DNA from: Micromonospora coerulea
Lineage (GTDB): Bacteria; Actinomycetota; Actinomycetes; Mycobacteriales; Micromonosporaceae
DNA length: 64,000 bases
Assembly (NCBI RefSeq): GCF_016598485.1
Contig: NZ_JAEMUW010000017.1
Span: forward strand, 1 to 64,000
Reading direction: 5' to 3'
In this document: positions 37,829 to 46,010 of the stretch, piece by piece
Layout of the letters: every line of letters starts with the position of its first letter
Numbering within the stretch: position 1 is the first letter of the stretch
Notes under the pieces: model-generated
Databases searched by the model: none
The model's input: the letters and a program-made list of their open reading frames with translations, nothing else
What the model was told of the DNA's origin: nothing
Position numbers and translations under genes: made by a program

Positions 37829-38199
37829 ATGTCCGCGAGATCATCGATAGGGCGATTCTTTCCGGGACTATTTGGTCCTCGCTGTGGCGGTTGCCGCTAC
37901 TGCAAAGCGGTCCACACGTTGGCGGCCGTCGAGTTCGGCGGTATCCCGGTTGAGGAACTGGACCTCTACCGGCAGGGTCGCGCCACCGATCCCAGGTGCA
38001 GTGCGGCCGTGACTTTTCCAAGAAGGTGATCGAGACTCACGGCGAGGTGAGCGACGCCGACCTCGATCTAGTCAGGCAGGCCGGCTACAAGGACTCTCAG
38101 ATTCTCGAGATCGTCGCCCTGACCGTGCAGTTCTCGGTGACCAACTTCCTGAACAACGTGATGGACACCGTCGACATCCCCGCACCGTCGGCCGCCTGA
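37829..38199 (+). pseudogene. AhpD/carboxymuconolactone decarboxylase-like gene, frameshifted
   Basis: The first frame encodes CGGCRYCKAVHTLAAVEFGG and RQGRATDPR, the CxxC-x3-H of AhpD peroxidases. After a frameshift near 38000 the second frame continues CGRDFSKKVIETHGEVSD to the conserved C-terminal helix ending at 38199. The N terminus is also missing. If a single base were missing, restoring it would rejoin the protein. Confidence 0.75.
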
Positions 38200-38206
38200 A
38201 GGCCGG

Positions 38207-39388
38207 CTAGCTGGGTGGTGACGGCGGCTCGGGCGGGCGTCCGCGGGCGCGGGCTGCGTCGGATATGGCGATCCCGGTCAGGACGAGGGCAGGGGCGGTG
38301 GCGACCGGCAGTGGCGGAAGGGGGAGCATCGCCGGTGTCAGGGCGCCCAGGACAAGCACGCCGATCGGTCGAGACCGGGACACGCGGCCGAACACGGCGT
38401 ACTCGAAGTGGGCGCGCCCGACCAGGTACAGCGCGGGTCCGCCGAGTATGACGGCGATCCAGGCCGGTGGGGTGTGCCCGAGTGGATGGGCGATGACGAG
38501 TTCGGCGCCGACGGCGGCAACGACCACGCCGGCCACCATCACCAGGTGGGCGTATGACGCCGATCGGGCGAGGCGCGCCGGTTCGGCAGACGCGGCAATC
38601 GCTCCCTCCAGGACTTCCCCAGCGCGGTATATGTAGATCCGCCACAGCAGCACGGTGGTCGCCATCGACACTGCGAACGCGGCGACCACCCCCGGCGCGA
38701 AGCCGCTGCTGCTCAACGCCAGCCCCGTCACCAGGATCAGCTCGCCGAGCGCGATGATGAAGAGCTGCCGGTAGCGCTCGGACAGGTGCTCGTCCGAGAT
38801 CACAAGGTCTTGGCTGGGCGTACGGCCCGCCGCCGGGGTGGGGAAGCCGCGTGAGCCTGCCGTGTGGTCAAGGACCACCGCGAGTGCCCACAACGCGTCA
38901 CGCGCCGTACCGTGCACGAGCGCCCCCGCGATCCACGGCAGCGCCGACAGGCCGTACCAGAACAGCCCGCGCACGGCGTGCCGCTGCAGCTCGTGGCCAC
39001 GAAAGATGACCGCGAGGACGAGCCCGCGGCCGAGTTGGACGGCGACGTAGGCTCCCGCGAAGATCAGGCCTGTGTCGCCGAATGCCTCGGGCAGCGCGGC
39101 CGCCATCACCAGGCTGCCAACCATGGTCGCGATGACCAGTGCCTGGATTGCCGGTTGTTGCGTGTTCGTCCGGTCGGTTATCCACGCGGTGCTGGACCAG
39201 ACCCACCACAGGGCCAGCAACAGCACCAGCGTCCGGAAGGCACCGCTCCACCCGAGATCCTCGGCCAGTCCGCGTGAGAGCTGAGCGAGCGCGACGACAA
39301 ACACCAGGTCGAAGAAGAGTTCCAGGAACGTAGCCCGCTGCGGGTCCCCGGCTCTCCGCAGCAGCTTGGCCGCTCTGCTCGTCGTCAT
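38207..39388 (-). CDS. Low temperature requirement protein A (LtrA) family, copy A
   Basis: A 393-residue protein with about 11 hydrophobic helices. The LtrA signature FLELFFDLVFVVALAQLS is at residues 19-36, and the YRQLFIIALGELILVTG helix lies near residue 205. Family function is unsettled (named from a Listeria cold-growth mutant). ATG 39388 (MTTSRAAKLLRRAGDP) fits the family; an upstream ATG is possible. A paralogue is encoded at 55625-56854. It adjoins the AhpD-like pseudogene. Confidence 0.87.
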   Translation of the reverse strand: MTTSRAAKLLRRAGDPQRATFLELFFDLVFVVALAQLSRGLAEDLGWSGAFRTLVLLLALWWVWSSTAWITDRTNTQQPAIQALVIATMVGSLVMAAALPEAFGDTGLIFAGAYVAVQLGRGLVLAVIFRGHELQRHAVRGLFWYGLSALPWIAGALVHGTARDALWALAVVLDHTAGSRGFPTPAAGRTPSQDLVISDEHLSERYRQLFIIALGELILVTGLALSSSGFAPGVVAAFAVSMATTVLLWRIYIYRAGEVLEGAIAASAEPARLARSASYAHLVMVAGVVVAAVGAELVIAHPLGHTPPAWIAVILGGPALYLVGRAHFEYAVFGRVSRSRPIGVLVLGALTPAMLPLPPLPVATAPALVLTGIAISDAARARGRPPEPPSPPS

Positions 39389-39872
39389 CGGCTCGCCCGT
39401 TCTGCCAGCTCTGCTCCGGGTTTGGGCGCATTCTGCCATGCGCACAGCGGTGGTGACTGCGGACGTGCTGCCGTGGCCTGGAATCGAGCGGCCCGCGTTA
39501 CACGGACGGGCGACGTCGAGGCCGATGAGTTCCTTCCATCCGTCCCCCGCTGGATCGGATTAGCTCGTCGACCTTGGCCAAGCATCGGCCGATGCCACAG
39601 AGGGCGGAGGTTCACCCAGGTCCTGATACCGATACGTCACGCAGGTCCTGAGACCGGGGGCCGCTAACGCCCGGCAGCCGTCACGACTGACGCCAGGCGG
39701 ATGCGCAAGGTTGCCGTTGCGAGGTCGGTCGCACTGGCGACCGGACCCGCCGCATCAAGGTCGAGTCGGTCCCGATCGGCTCCGCTCGGGCCACCCTTGC
39801 TGGCACCGCCATGGGGACGCCCAAGACCTGCCCTGGCTCGGTGCCCACCCACTCACGACCGCTTACAACGGC
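39389..39872. other. Intergenic DNA with a short direct repeat
   Basis: No gene is supported. CAGGTCCTGA occurs twice, at 39618-39627 and 39642-39651, 24 bp apart from start to start, each preceded by a CAC. It could be a regulator site (about two turns apart), but no gene start lies near. Frames here show no family signature. Confidence 0.3.
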
Positions 39873-40319
39873 TCACGGCCGCTCACACGGCGACCCTGGG
39901 TACTCGAGCGGCGTGTGGTAGGGAGAGCGACGCCTCGGCACACCGACGCTCGCAGGTGGGTAGCGCACGACGAAACGGTACGCCCAGGTGGTGAAGCGGC
40001 TCTCGCCACGGAACGTCGCGAGCTTGGCGAGGATCGCCACCATCGCGTCGGACGCTGCCTGGTGGGCGACGTCGGTCAGCGCGGGCCTGGTCGACGGGGA
40101 GCGCGTCGCGCGCCGGCGCACCTCCCGCGACGCCACGCGCACCAGCATCTCGTGTAGCCGATCGAATGCCACGTCTCGCTCGGCACCGGTGCCGGAAAGA
40201 GCCTGCACCCATTCGGCTGACTCCTCGTCCAGGCCGACCACCTCGGCCCGGGCCGGCGCGCGGACCCGGGGTCCGCGCGCCGGAGGTGTCAGGCCGTCGC
40301 CCGCTTCGGGAGCTTCCAC
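39873..40319 (-). pseudogene. ECF-type sigma factor, region 2 only
   Basis: A minus-strand frame matches sigma-70 region 2: WVQALSGTGAERDVAFDRLH, then VAHQAASDAMVAILAKL and FRGESRFTTWAYRFV. After this the sequence ends in unrelated residues, and region 4 is absent, so it cannot recognise a -35. The 5' end overlaps the msrA 3' end by about 31 bp. Confidence 0.7.
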
Positions 40320-40795
40320 CCGGGGCGGGGGAAGTGGCAGGTGTAACCGTTGGGGTAGGTCTGCAGGTAGTTCTGGTGCTCGGGCTCAGCCTCCCAGAAG
40401 TCGCCTGCCGGGGTGACCTCGGTGACGACCTTACCGGGCCACAGGCCCGAGGCGTCGACGTCGGCGATCGTGTCCTCGGCGACCCGCTTCTGCTCGTCGC
40501 TGGTGTAGAAGATCGCCGAGCGGTAGCTGGTGCCGAGGTCGTTGCCCTGGCGGTTCTTCGTCGAGGGGTCGTGGATCTGGAAGAAGAACTCGAGCAGCGC
40601 GCGGAAGTCGGTCTTCTCGGTGTCGTAGACGACCTCGATGGACTCCGCGTGGGTGCCGTGGTTGCGGTAGGTGGCGTTCGGGACGTCGCCGCCGCTGTAG
40701 CCGACGCGCGTGGACACGACGCCGGGCTGGCGGCGGAACAGCTCTTCCATGCCCCAGAAGCAGCCGCCGGCGAGGATCGCCTTTTCGGTGGTCAC
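40289..40795 (-). CDS. msrA: Peptide-methionine (S)-S-oxide reductase
   Basis: A 168-residue MsrA that reduces the S epimer of methionine sulfoxide in proteins. The catalytic Cys is in AGGCFWGMEELF (residues 10-21), and VGYSGGDVPNATYRNHGTH carries the substrate pocket residues. No signal peptide, so cytosolic. It is 9 bp downstream of msrB, and the two form a repair operon that handles both epimers. ATG 40795. The gene's 3' end overlaps an ECF sigma remnant. Confidence 0.94.
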   Translation of the reverse strand: MTTEKAILAGGCFWGMEELFRRQPGVVSTRVGYSGGDVPNATYRNHGTHAESIEVVYDTEKTDFRALLEFFFQIHDPSTKNRQGNDLGTSYRSAIFYTSDEQKRVAEDTIADVDASGLWPGKVVTEVTPAGDFWEAEPEHQNYLQTYPNGYTCHFPRPGWKLPKRATA

Positions 40796-40804
40796 GTCGT
40801 CTCC

Positions 40805-41284
40805 CTACTTGTCGTCGGTGTCAATGTTGGTGTCACTCGTGAACAGGGTGCGGTATTCGCCGTACCCTGCGTTCTCCAGGTCGTCGAGGTGGATGAACCG
40901 CAACGACGCGGAGTTGATGCAGTAGCGCAGTCCACCCTTGTCGGGGGGACCGTCGTTGAAGACGTGGCCGAGGTGGCTGTCCCCGTGCAGCGAGCGGGCC
41001 TCAGTCCGGATCATCCCATGGCTGGAGTCTTCGCTCTTGACGACGTTCGTCTTGACGATCGGCTTCGTGAAGCTCGGCCAGCCGGAGTTGCTGTCGTACT
41101 TGTCGACCGATGCGAACAGCGGCTCGCCGGACACGACGTCGACGTAGATGCCGGGCTCGTGGTTGTCCCAGTAGGCGTTGGCGAACGGGCGCTCGGTGCC
41201 GTCCTGCTGGGTCACGCGGTACTGCTCCGGGTCGAGCCGCGAAACGGCTTCCCGGTTCTTGTGGTGATGGGTCTGCTGGGGCAC
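40805..41284 (-). CDS. msrB: Peptide-methionine (R)-S-oxide reductase
   Basis: A 159-residue MsrB acting on the R epimer. The catalytic Cys is in GLRYCINSASLRF (about residues 126-138), with HLGHVFNDGP before it. The zinc CxxC pairs are absent: the usual CGxPLF reads SGEPLFASVDKYD, so this is the non-zinc type. GTG 41284 follows GGGAGAG and fits family length; the frame is open upstream. It is the first gene of msrB-msrA. A GGAC-N6-GTCC site lies 119-132 bp upstream. Confidence 0.92.
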   Translation of the reverse strand: MPQQTHHHKNREAVSRLDPEQYRVTQQDGTERPFANAYWDNHEPGIYVDVVSGEPLFASVDKYDSNSGWPSFTKPIVKTNVVKSEDSSHGMIRTEARSLHGDSHLGHVFNDGPPDKGGLRYCINSASLRFIHLDDLENAGYGEYRTLFTSDTNIDTDDK

Positions 41285-41402
41285 AGCTCTCCCTTCCCGG
41301 CCTTGCGGCGCCAAGCTGGGGAACCAGGTGAAACGCACCTGGACGCGCACATGTACAGACACCCTACGGGCCAGTTGTATTCCCGCCGCCCCTACCATTT
41401 GT

Positions 41403-41416
41403 GGACCATCAAGTCC
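41403..41416. promoter_or_regulatory. GGAC-N6-GTCC operator between msrB and SDR genes
   Basis: GGACCATCAAGTCC shares its GGAC-N6-GTCC core, and even CATCA of the spacer, with the site at 46011. It sits between the divergent msrBA and SDR genes and could control either. Confidence 0.5.
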
Positions 41417-41691
41417 GGAGAAGATGTCCGGAAGTGGCCGGCTGGGTACCGTCGTTACAGGGCGTGGCCTGGGGTACGTCGCCGCCCCAGTAGCACCCGC
41501 TCGACCCCAAGAGTGGACTTGACCGACCAGTTCTACCGCGACTAGGTTCGGGGCGTCCGACTGGCTGCCTCCGCTAGCGACGAACTGTCCGACGTGCCCA
41601 CCGGCGCCGAGTTCTACGGACGTCGCGCCACTCCCGGGGAACCGGGTGCTGCCAACACAAATCGCGATTCGGTGGGGAAGGAACAACTGTC

Positions 41692-42465
41692 ATGAGTGAG
41701 AGTTTCGAGGGCCGTAAGGTCGTGGTCGTCGGCGGCAGCAGCGGCATGGGCCTCGCCACGGCCCACCAGGTCGTCGCCGCGGGCGGCACCGCCGTGATCA
41801 CGGGCCGAGACCAGGAAAAGGTCGGGGCCGCGGTCGAAGCCTTGTCGCAGAACGGAAAGGCGTGGGGCATCACAGCCGAGCTGACCGACCGCGACCAGGT
41901 GCCCGAGGTCCGAAAGCAGCTCGCCGCCGAGCACGCCGACGCGACCCTGCTCGTCAACGCCGCGGGATTCTTCATCCCAAGGGCGTTCAGCGAGTACGAC
42001 GAAGCCTTCTACGACTCGTACAACGAACTGAACCGCGCGCTGTTCTTCATAACGCAGACCGTCGTCGCGGGCATGGTCGCCGGGGGCCGGGGCGGCGCCA
42101 TCGTCAACATCGGCTCGATGTGGGCGCACCAGGGCATCGCGGCGACGCCGCACTCCGGCTACTCCGTGCAGAAGGGCGGCCTGCACTCGTTCACTAAGGC
42201 CCTCGCGATCGAGCTGGCGCCGCACAGCATCCGGGTCAACGCGGTCGCGCCGGCGGTCGTGAAGACACCCCTGTACCTGGGCTTCGTCCCGGCGGACAAG
42301 CTCGATGAAACCGTCGGCAGCTTCGACAGCTTCCACCCGCTGGGGCGTGTCGGCAGCCCGGAGGACATCGCGAACGCGGTGTCGTTCCTGCTGTCGGACA
42401 AATCGAGCTGGATGACCGGCGCCATCGTCGACGTCGACGGCGGCATCATGGCCGGCCGCAACTGA
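41692..42465 (+). CDS. SDR family oxidoreductase
   Basis: A 257-residue classical short-chain dehydrogenase. The cofactor loop is VVVGGSSGMGLA (residues 11-22), NAAG near 91, and the catalytic Ser, Tyr-x-x-x-Lys are in NIGSMWAHQG and SGYSVQKGG (about 142-166). The end SSWMTGAIVDVDGGIMAGRN is typical. NAD(P) preference and substrate are unknown. The ATG has no clean SD; ggaaggaacaactgtc precedes it. A near-copy of its last 110 bp plus 3' flank lies 1.39 kb downstream. Confidence 0.9.
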   Translation: MSESFEGRKVVVVGGSSGMGLATAHQVVAAGGTAVITGRDQEKVGAAVEALSQNGKAWGITAELTDRDQVPEVRKQLAAEHADATLLVNAAGFFIPRAFSEYDEAFYDSYNELNRALFFITQTVVAGMVAGGRGGAIVNIGSMWAHQGIAATPHSGYSVQKGGLHSFTKALAIELAPHSIRVNAVAPAVVKTPLYLGFVPADKLDETVGSFDSFHPLGRVGSPEDIANAVSFLLSDKSSWMTGAIVDVDGGIMAGRN

Positions 42466-42495
42466 CCCTCGAAACGTAACGCCGGGATCGCGCCG
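42351..42495 (+). repeat. 145-bp direct repeat, copy 1 (SDR 3' end and flank)
   Basis: This segment, from CGGCAGCCCGGAGGACATC in the SDR gene through its stop codon to GCCGGGATC, recurs almost identically at 43737-43874. Together they bracket the intact MDR gene. Confidence 0.9.
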
Positions 42496-42518
42496 GCGGG
42501 GCCTCGACCCCGGCGCCG
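42491..42518 (+). terminator. Imperfect stem-loop after the SDR gene
   Basis: CGCCGGCGGGG can pair with CCCCGGCGCCG around CCTCGA with two mismatches, 26 bp past the SDR stop. Confidence 0.4.
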
Positions 42519-42683
42519 TCTTACCGACGACTTCGCTATCGCGCTCGTTGCTCGAGACCCTCGCGCCACAACCGCTACCGATCAGCGTGGTAAGACGCCG
42601 AGGCCTGGCGCCGCTAATGCTGGTGAAACGAAATTTGCTCCTCGTGACCGTGCAAACGAGGACTGGATACAAGGAGGTACCGG

Positions 42684-43601
42684 ATGAAGGCGATTGTGGT
42701 GACGGACGAGGCCGCGGGAACGGCCGGGATGACGCTGATGGAGCGGCTCGAGCCGGAACCGGCGCTGAACGACGTCGTCGTTCAGGTTCATGCGTCGGGA
42801 TTCGTCCCGACTGAGATGGCGTGGCCCTCGACCTGGACCGATCGCCTCGGCCGTGACCGGACGCCGTCGATTCCCGGGCACGAGCTGGCTGGAGTGGTCA
42901 CCGCTCTCGGCTATGGCACGACGGGACTGTCTGTGGGACAGCGGGTGTTCGGCCTCACGGACTGGAATCGCGACGGCACCCTGGCGGAGTATGTGGCCGT
43001 CGAGGCACGCAACCTCGCGCCGCTGCCCGGCGACGTCGACTTCACGGTGGGCGCGAGCCTGCCGATCTCGGGCCTGACCGCGTGGCAGGGACTGTTCGAA
43101 CACGGCCGCCTTCAGGCGGGGCAGAGCGTCCTCGTGCAGGGCGCGGCCGGCGCAGTCGGATCGATGGTGACGCAGCTCGCACGCGAGGCCGGCGCCTATG
43201 TCATCGGCACCGGACGCGCTGCCGACCGTCAGAAGGCGCTCGACTTCGGCGCGCAGGAGTTCGTCGACCTCGAGAACGACGTCCTCGAAGACGTCGGCGG
43301 AGTCGATCTGGTTTTCGATGTCATCGGCGGCGACATCGGGAAGCGGTCCGCAGGCCTGATTCGAGCCGGAGGAACCCTGGTGTCCGTCGTCGGGCCACCC
43401 GAGGCGCGGCCCGCGGACGGCCTGGCGGTCGATTTCGTCGTCGTGTCCGATCGCGCCCAACTCGGTGAGATCGTCCAGCGGATCAGGGATGGTCGGCTGC
43501 GGACGAACATCGGCAACGTCGCGACCCTCGACGACGCCGTCGCCGCTCTCAACCCGACCGAGCGGATCACCGGGAAGACGATCATCCGCGTTCGTCCGTG
43601 A
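42684..43601 (+). CDS. Zinc-independent MDR quinone oxidoreductase
   Basis: A 305-residue NADPH-dependent oxidoreductase of the QOR group. The GroES-like part is residues 1-125 (IPGHELAGVVTALG near 62), and the Rossmann fold is at 125-260 (VLVQGAAGAVGSMVTQLA, about 144-161). Structural and catalytic zinc cysteines are absent. A likely role is quinone or enone reduction. ATG 42684 follows AAGGAGG. It is bracketed by a 145-bp direct repeat, and its 3' half is duplicated inverted as a pseudogene at 31746-32205. Confidence 0.9.
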   Translation: MKAIVVTDEAAGTAGMTLMERLEPEPALNDVVVQVHASGFVPTEMAWPSTWTDRLGRDRTPSIPGHELAGVVTALGYGTTGLSVGQRVFGLTDWNRDGTLAEYVAVEARNLAPLPGDVDFTVGASLPISGLTAWQGLFEHGRLQAGQSVLVQGAAGAVGSMVTQLAREAGAYVIGTGRAADRQKALDFGAQEFVDLENDVLEDVGGVDLVFDVIGGDIGKRSAGLIRAGGTLVSVVGPPEARPADGLAVDFVVVSDRAQLGEIVQRIRDGRLRTNIGNVATLDDAVAALNPTERITGKTIIRVRP

Positions 43602-43736
43602 GGACTCGGGGACAGCGAGCGGTCCGGCCCTCCTTGCGGATCAGCGTCAACGGCGTGGCCAGGTCGGGCGACTCGTACCGGAAGACGTCATCGGACTGGT
43701 CCGCTACCCGGGTGGGCACCCGGCGAAACCAGCTCC

Positions 43737-43874
43737 CGGCAGCCCGGAGGACATCACGAACGCGGTGTCGTTCCTGCTGTCGGACAAGTCGAGCTGGATG
43801 ACCGGCGCCATCGCCGACGTCGACATCATGGCCGCCGCAACTGACCCTCGAAACGTAACGCCGGGATCACGCCG
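43737..43874 (+). repeat. Direct repeat, copy 2 (SDR 3'-end duplicate)
   Basis: A near-identical copy of 42351-42495, with small deletions, encoding SSWMTGAIADVDIMAA. It is not attached to a full SDR gene. The DNA before it (43602-43736) matches the flank of the MDR pseudogene near 31650-31745. Confidence 0.9.
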
Positions 43875-43877
43875 ACT

Positions 43878-43911
43878 GGGCTGCGGACGTGCCCGTACGC
43901 GTCCGCAGCCC
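43878..43911. terminator. 12-bp perfect stem-loop after the 54-aa gene
   Basis: GGGCTGCGGACG pairs perfectly with CGTCCGCAGCCC around a 10-nt loop. It begins 6 bp past the stop of the minus-strand peptide gene and would close that operon. It could also stop plus-strand transcription. Confidence 0.65.
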
Positions 43912-43917
43912 GCGCCC

Positions 43918-44082
43918 TCAGGGAAACCACCAGCAAATTCGGCGAGGCCTGGCTCGGCCGACCCGCACGTGGTCGCGCTCGAGCGGCACGACGTCGGGCG
44001 CGGTGGCTCCCCACAGGTTCGAGCCACTCAAATCTTGCTCGGCACTGGTCAACGTGATCATGTCCTCGGCGTTGCCCGCCAT
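43918..44082 (-). CDS. 54-residue peptide of unknown function
   Basis: A short gene with an optimal AGGAGG 4 nt before ATG 44082 and a perfect stem-loop 6 bp after its stop, which argues strongly that it is real. The peptide starts MAGNAEDMITLTSAEQDLSG and ends RPRRICWWFP, with an acidic first half, a basic stretch (RVGRARPRR) and a single Cys before Trp-Trp-Phe-Pro. It has no membrane helix. It follows the sulfite-oxidase-like/FNR/DUF6510 genes on the same strand, 154 bp behind DUF6510. A modified peptide precursor, small regulator or complex subunit are all possible; I do not recognise a family. Confidence 0.65.
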   Translation of the reverse strand: MAGNAEDMITLTSAEQDLSGSNLWGATAPDVVPLERDHVRVGRARPRRICWWFP

Positions 44083-44236
44083 GTTGCCTCCTGAATCTCG
44101 CGTCTGGTCAGCGACCTGGGAGCGCCCAGTCACGTCGGATGAAGTGGCAGGAGTATCCCGCCTCGGACTATTGCCACCGACGTCGGAGACGTTGGCATCG
44201 TCCGGATTGCGCCACGATTGACCGGATATTTAGCGC

Positions 44237-44530
44237 TCAGACAGTCGGCATCGGGAGGCTGAGGACGAGCGACCCACGCAGGTCGACCAGGACCCGGCCG
44301 GCCGTGCGCACCACGCGCATAACGACGTCCTCGCAGCTAGGACATCGGGCGACGAGGCCGGGCGCTCGGTCGAACACGCGCATCGCGGCCAGCGGACGGG
44401 GCGTCCGGCACCCGGCGCAGGTGAGCTCGGCAACGGTGAGGTCGGTCCCCATGATCTCGCCGAGCGGTCCGGCGAGGGCGTTACCGTCCACCCAGGGTGC
44501 GTCGTCGGCTCCGACGTTGGTGGTCGACAT
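44237..44530 (-). CDS. DUF6510 family zinc-ribbon protein
   Basis: A 97-residue protein of the actinobacterial DUF6510 family. Two CxxC knuckles (LTCAGCRTPR and ARCPSCEDVV, about residues 37-67) form a probable zinc ribbon. The acidic N terminus and short C-terminal strand are family-typical. It is the third gene of the sulfite-oxidase-like operon. ATG 44530 has GGAGG 6 nt upstream; ATG 44536 overlaps the previous stop but would sit on the ribosome-binding site. A role in metal or cofactor insertion is a guess. Confidence 0.82.
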   Translation of the reverse strand: MSTTNVGADDAPWVDGNALAGPLGEIMGTDLTVAELTCAGCRTPRPLAAMRVFDRAPGLVARCPSCEDVVMRVVRTAGRVLVDLRGSLVLSLPMPTV

Positions 44531-44532
44531 GG

Positions 44533-45273
44533 TCATCCTCCGGTGGGTCCGAAACGTTCAGTGCGGATGTTCGCGGGATCGTGGCCGATGTCGACGAGGA
44601 GGTCGGCAACGGTCTCGACGAATCCGGTGGGCCCGCAGACGAACGCCACAGCGTCGGCATCGCGGGGCCAGGCGACGCGGGCGAGGGCGTCCGCGTCCAG
44701 TCGTCGGGGTGGGGCCGGCCAGCCGGGGGGCGCGACCCTGGTATATGTGTGTGTGACTGCGACGCGACCATCGCCTGCGGCTTCTGCAGTTGCAAGCTCC
44801 GCAGAGAACAGCGCATCGGACGGGGATCGGGTCGAGTAGAGCAGCCTGGTGGGATTCGTCGCCGCACGCACCATCGACATCAGGGGCGCCACGTCGGACC
44901 CGCCGCCGATCAGCAACGCCGGGCGCGGATCGGCGGGTCGGCGTACGAACCAGCCGCCGAGCGGCCCACGGATCTCGAGTTGGTCACCCGGCTCTGCCAC
45001 GTCGACGAGGTACGGCGAGACCTCACCGTCGGTCACCGCCTGGACGGTCACCTCGAGCCGGTCGGGCCCCGGGGCGGACGAGATCGAGTAGCTGCGGTAC
45101 GCCGTGTAGCCGTCGGGAGCCGTCAACCGGACATCGACGTGCTGGCCCGGCACGTGACCTGTCCAGCCGTCGACGTCGAGGAGCAGGGTCCGCGCCGTCG
45201 CAGTCTCCGCCCGGGTGGCGGCGACGGTCGCCGGCTGCCAGGTCAGTCTGCCCCGTACCGCCGCTCGCGCCAT
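44533..45273 (-). CDS. FNR-type FAD/NAD(P) oxidoreductase
   Basis: A 246-residue ferredoxin-reductase-like flavoprotein. The FAD motif is YRSYSISSA (about residues 59-67), the pyrophosphate region is GPLGGWFV, the NAD(P) loop is LLIGGGSDVAPLMSM (about 121-135) and the C-terminal CGPTGFVE is intact. There is no 2Fe-2S ferredoxin domain. It overlaps the Mo-enzyme gene by 31 bp and its stop abuts DUF6510, so it likely passes electrons between NAD(P)H and that enzyme. GTG or ATG 45273; the overlap favours coupling. Confidence 0.88.
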   Translation of the reverse strand: MARAAVRGRLTWQPATVAATRAETATARTLLLDVDGWTGHVPGQHVDVRLTAPDGYTAYRSYSISSAPGPDRLEVTVQAVTDGEVSPYLVDVAEPGDQLEIRGPLGGWFVRRPADPRPALLIGGGSDVAPLMSMVRAATNPTRLLYSTRSPSDALFSAELATAEAAGDGRVAVTHTYTRVAPPGWPAPPRRLDADALARVAWPRDADAVAFVCGPTGFVETVADLLVDIGHDPANIRTERFGPTGG

Positions 45274-45839
45274 GGGTCACCGTAGTTGTGGTAGCCGGCC
45301 GTCTCCCAGAACCCGGGCTCGTCGTCGAGACGCAGCTCCAGTGCGCGCAGCCATTTCGCGCTCTTCCAGAAGTACAGGTGAGGAATGAGGAGACGAGCTG
45401 GCCCGCCGTGCACCGGCACCAGCGGCTCGCCGTCGAACTCGTACGCCACCCAGGCCTGGCCGTCGAGAAGGTCCTCGAGCGGGACGTTCGTGGTGTAGCC
45501 GCCGTAGGAGTGGGCGACGACGTACTCGGCCGTAGTCTCGACGTCGGCCAGCAACGTGTCCACCGAGACGCCTCGCCAACTCGTGCCGAACTTCGACCAG
45601 TGCGTGACGCAATGGATGTCCACGGTCGGCTCGTCGGCAGGAAGGGCGGTGAACTCCGCCCATGACCACGTGCTCCGCTCGCCGGTCTCGGTGACGACGG
45701 CGAGCTCCCACTCGTCGAGGCCGATGCGCGGTGTCGGTCCCGCCGACAGCACCGGGAAGTCGTCCGTGCGGTACTGGCCGGGCGGAAGGTCGGTGTCGTC
45801 GCGTCTGCGGCCGCCGAAGCCGCGTGTGATCACTGCCAT
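45243..45839 (-). CDS. Sulfite oxidase-like molybdopterin enzyme
   Basis: A 198-residue SUOX-fold molybdopterin domain without a heme or membrane part. The Mo-ligand Cys is in DIHCVTHWSKF (about residues 77-87), and the pocket segments GGYTTNVPLED and HGGPARLLIPHLYFWKSAKW follow. No Tat signal is visible, so it is probably cytosolic, unlike most YedY/MsrP enzymes. ATG 45839 follows GGGAGGGG; an upstream in-frame extension lacks homology. First gene of the four-gene unit. A GGAC-N6-GTCC site lies 172-185 bp upstream. Confidence 0.88.
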   Translation of the reverse strand: MAVITRGFGGRRRDDTDLPPGQYRTDDFPVLSAGPTPRIGLDEWELAVVTETGERSTWSWAEFTALPADEPTVDIHCVTHWSKFGTSWRGVSVDTLLADVETTAEYVVAHSYGGYTTNVPLEDLLDGQAWVAYEFDGEPLVPVHGGPARLLIPHLYFWKSAKWLRALELRLDDEPGFWETAGYHNYGDPWRERRYGAD

Positions 45840-46010
45840 GCGCCCCTCCCCATGTGGCCAGGCGGCCGCGATCCCGCTGCCACCCGTGCTTCCACTCGGC
45901 CGGTGGATGTCGATGTGGTACCCGCCCATGACGTCATCATTAGCGAGTGCCCGGTGATGAGATTCTCCGCGGTGAGGACGTAGTTGCCCGCAATCCGGCG
46001 TCAAGTAACT

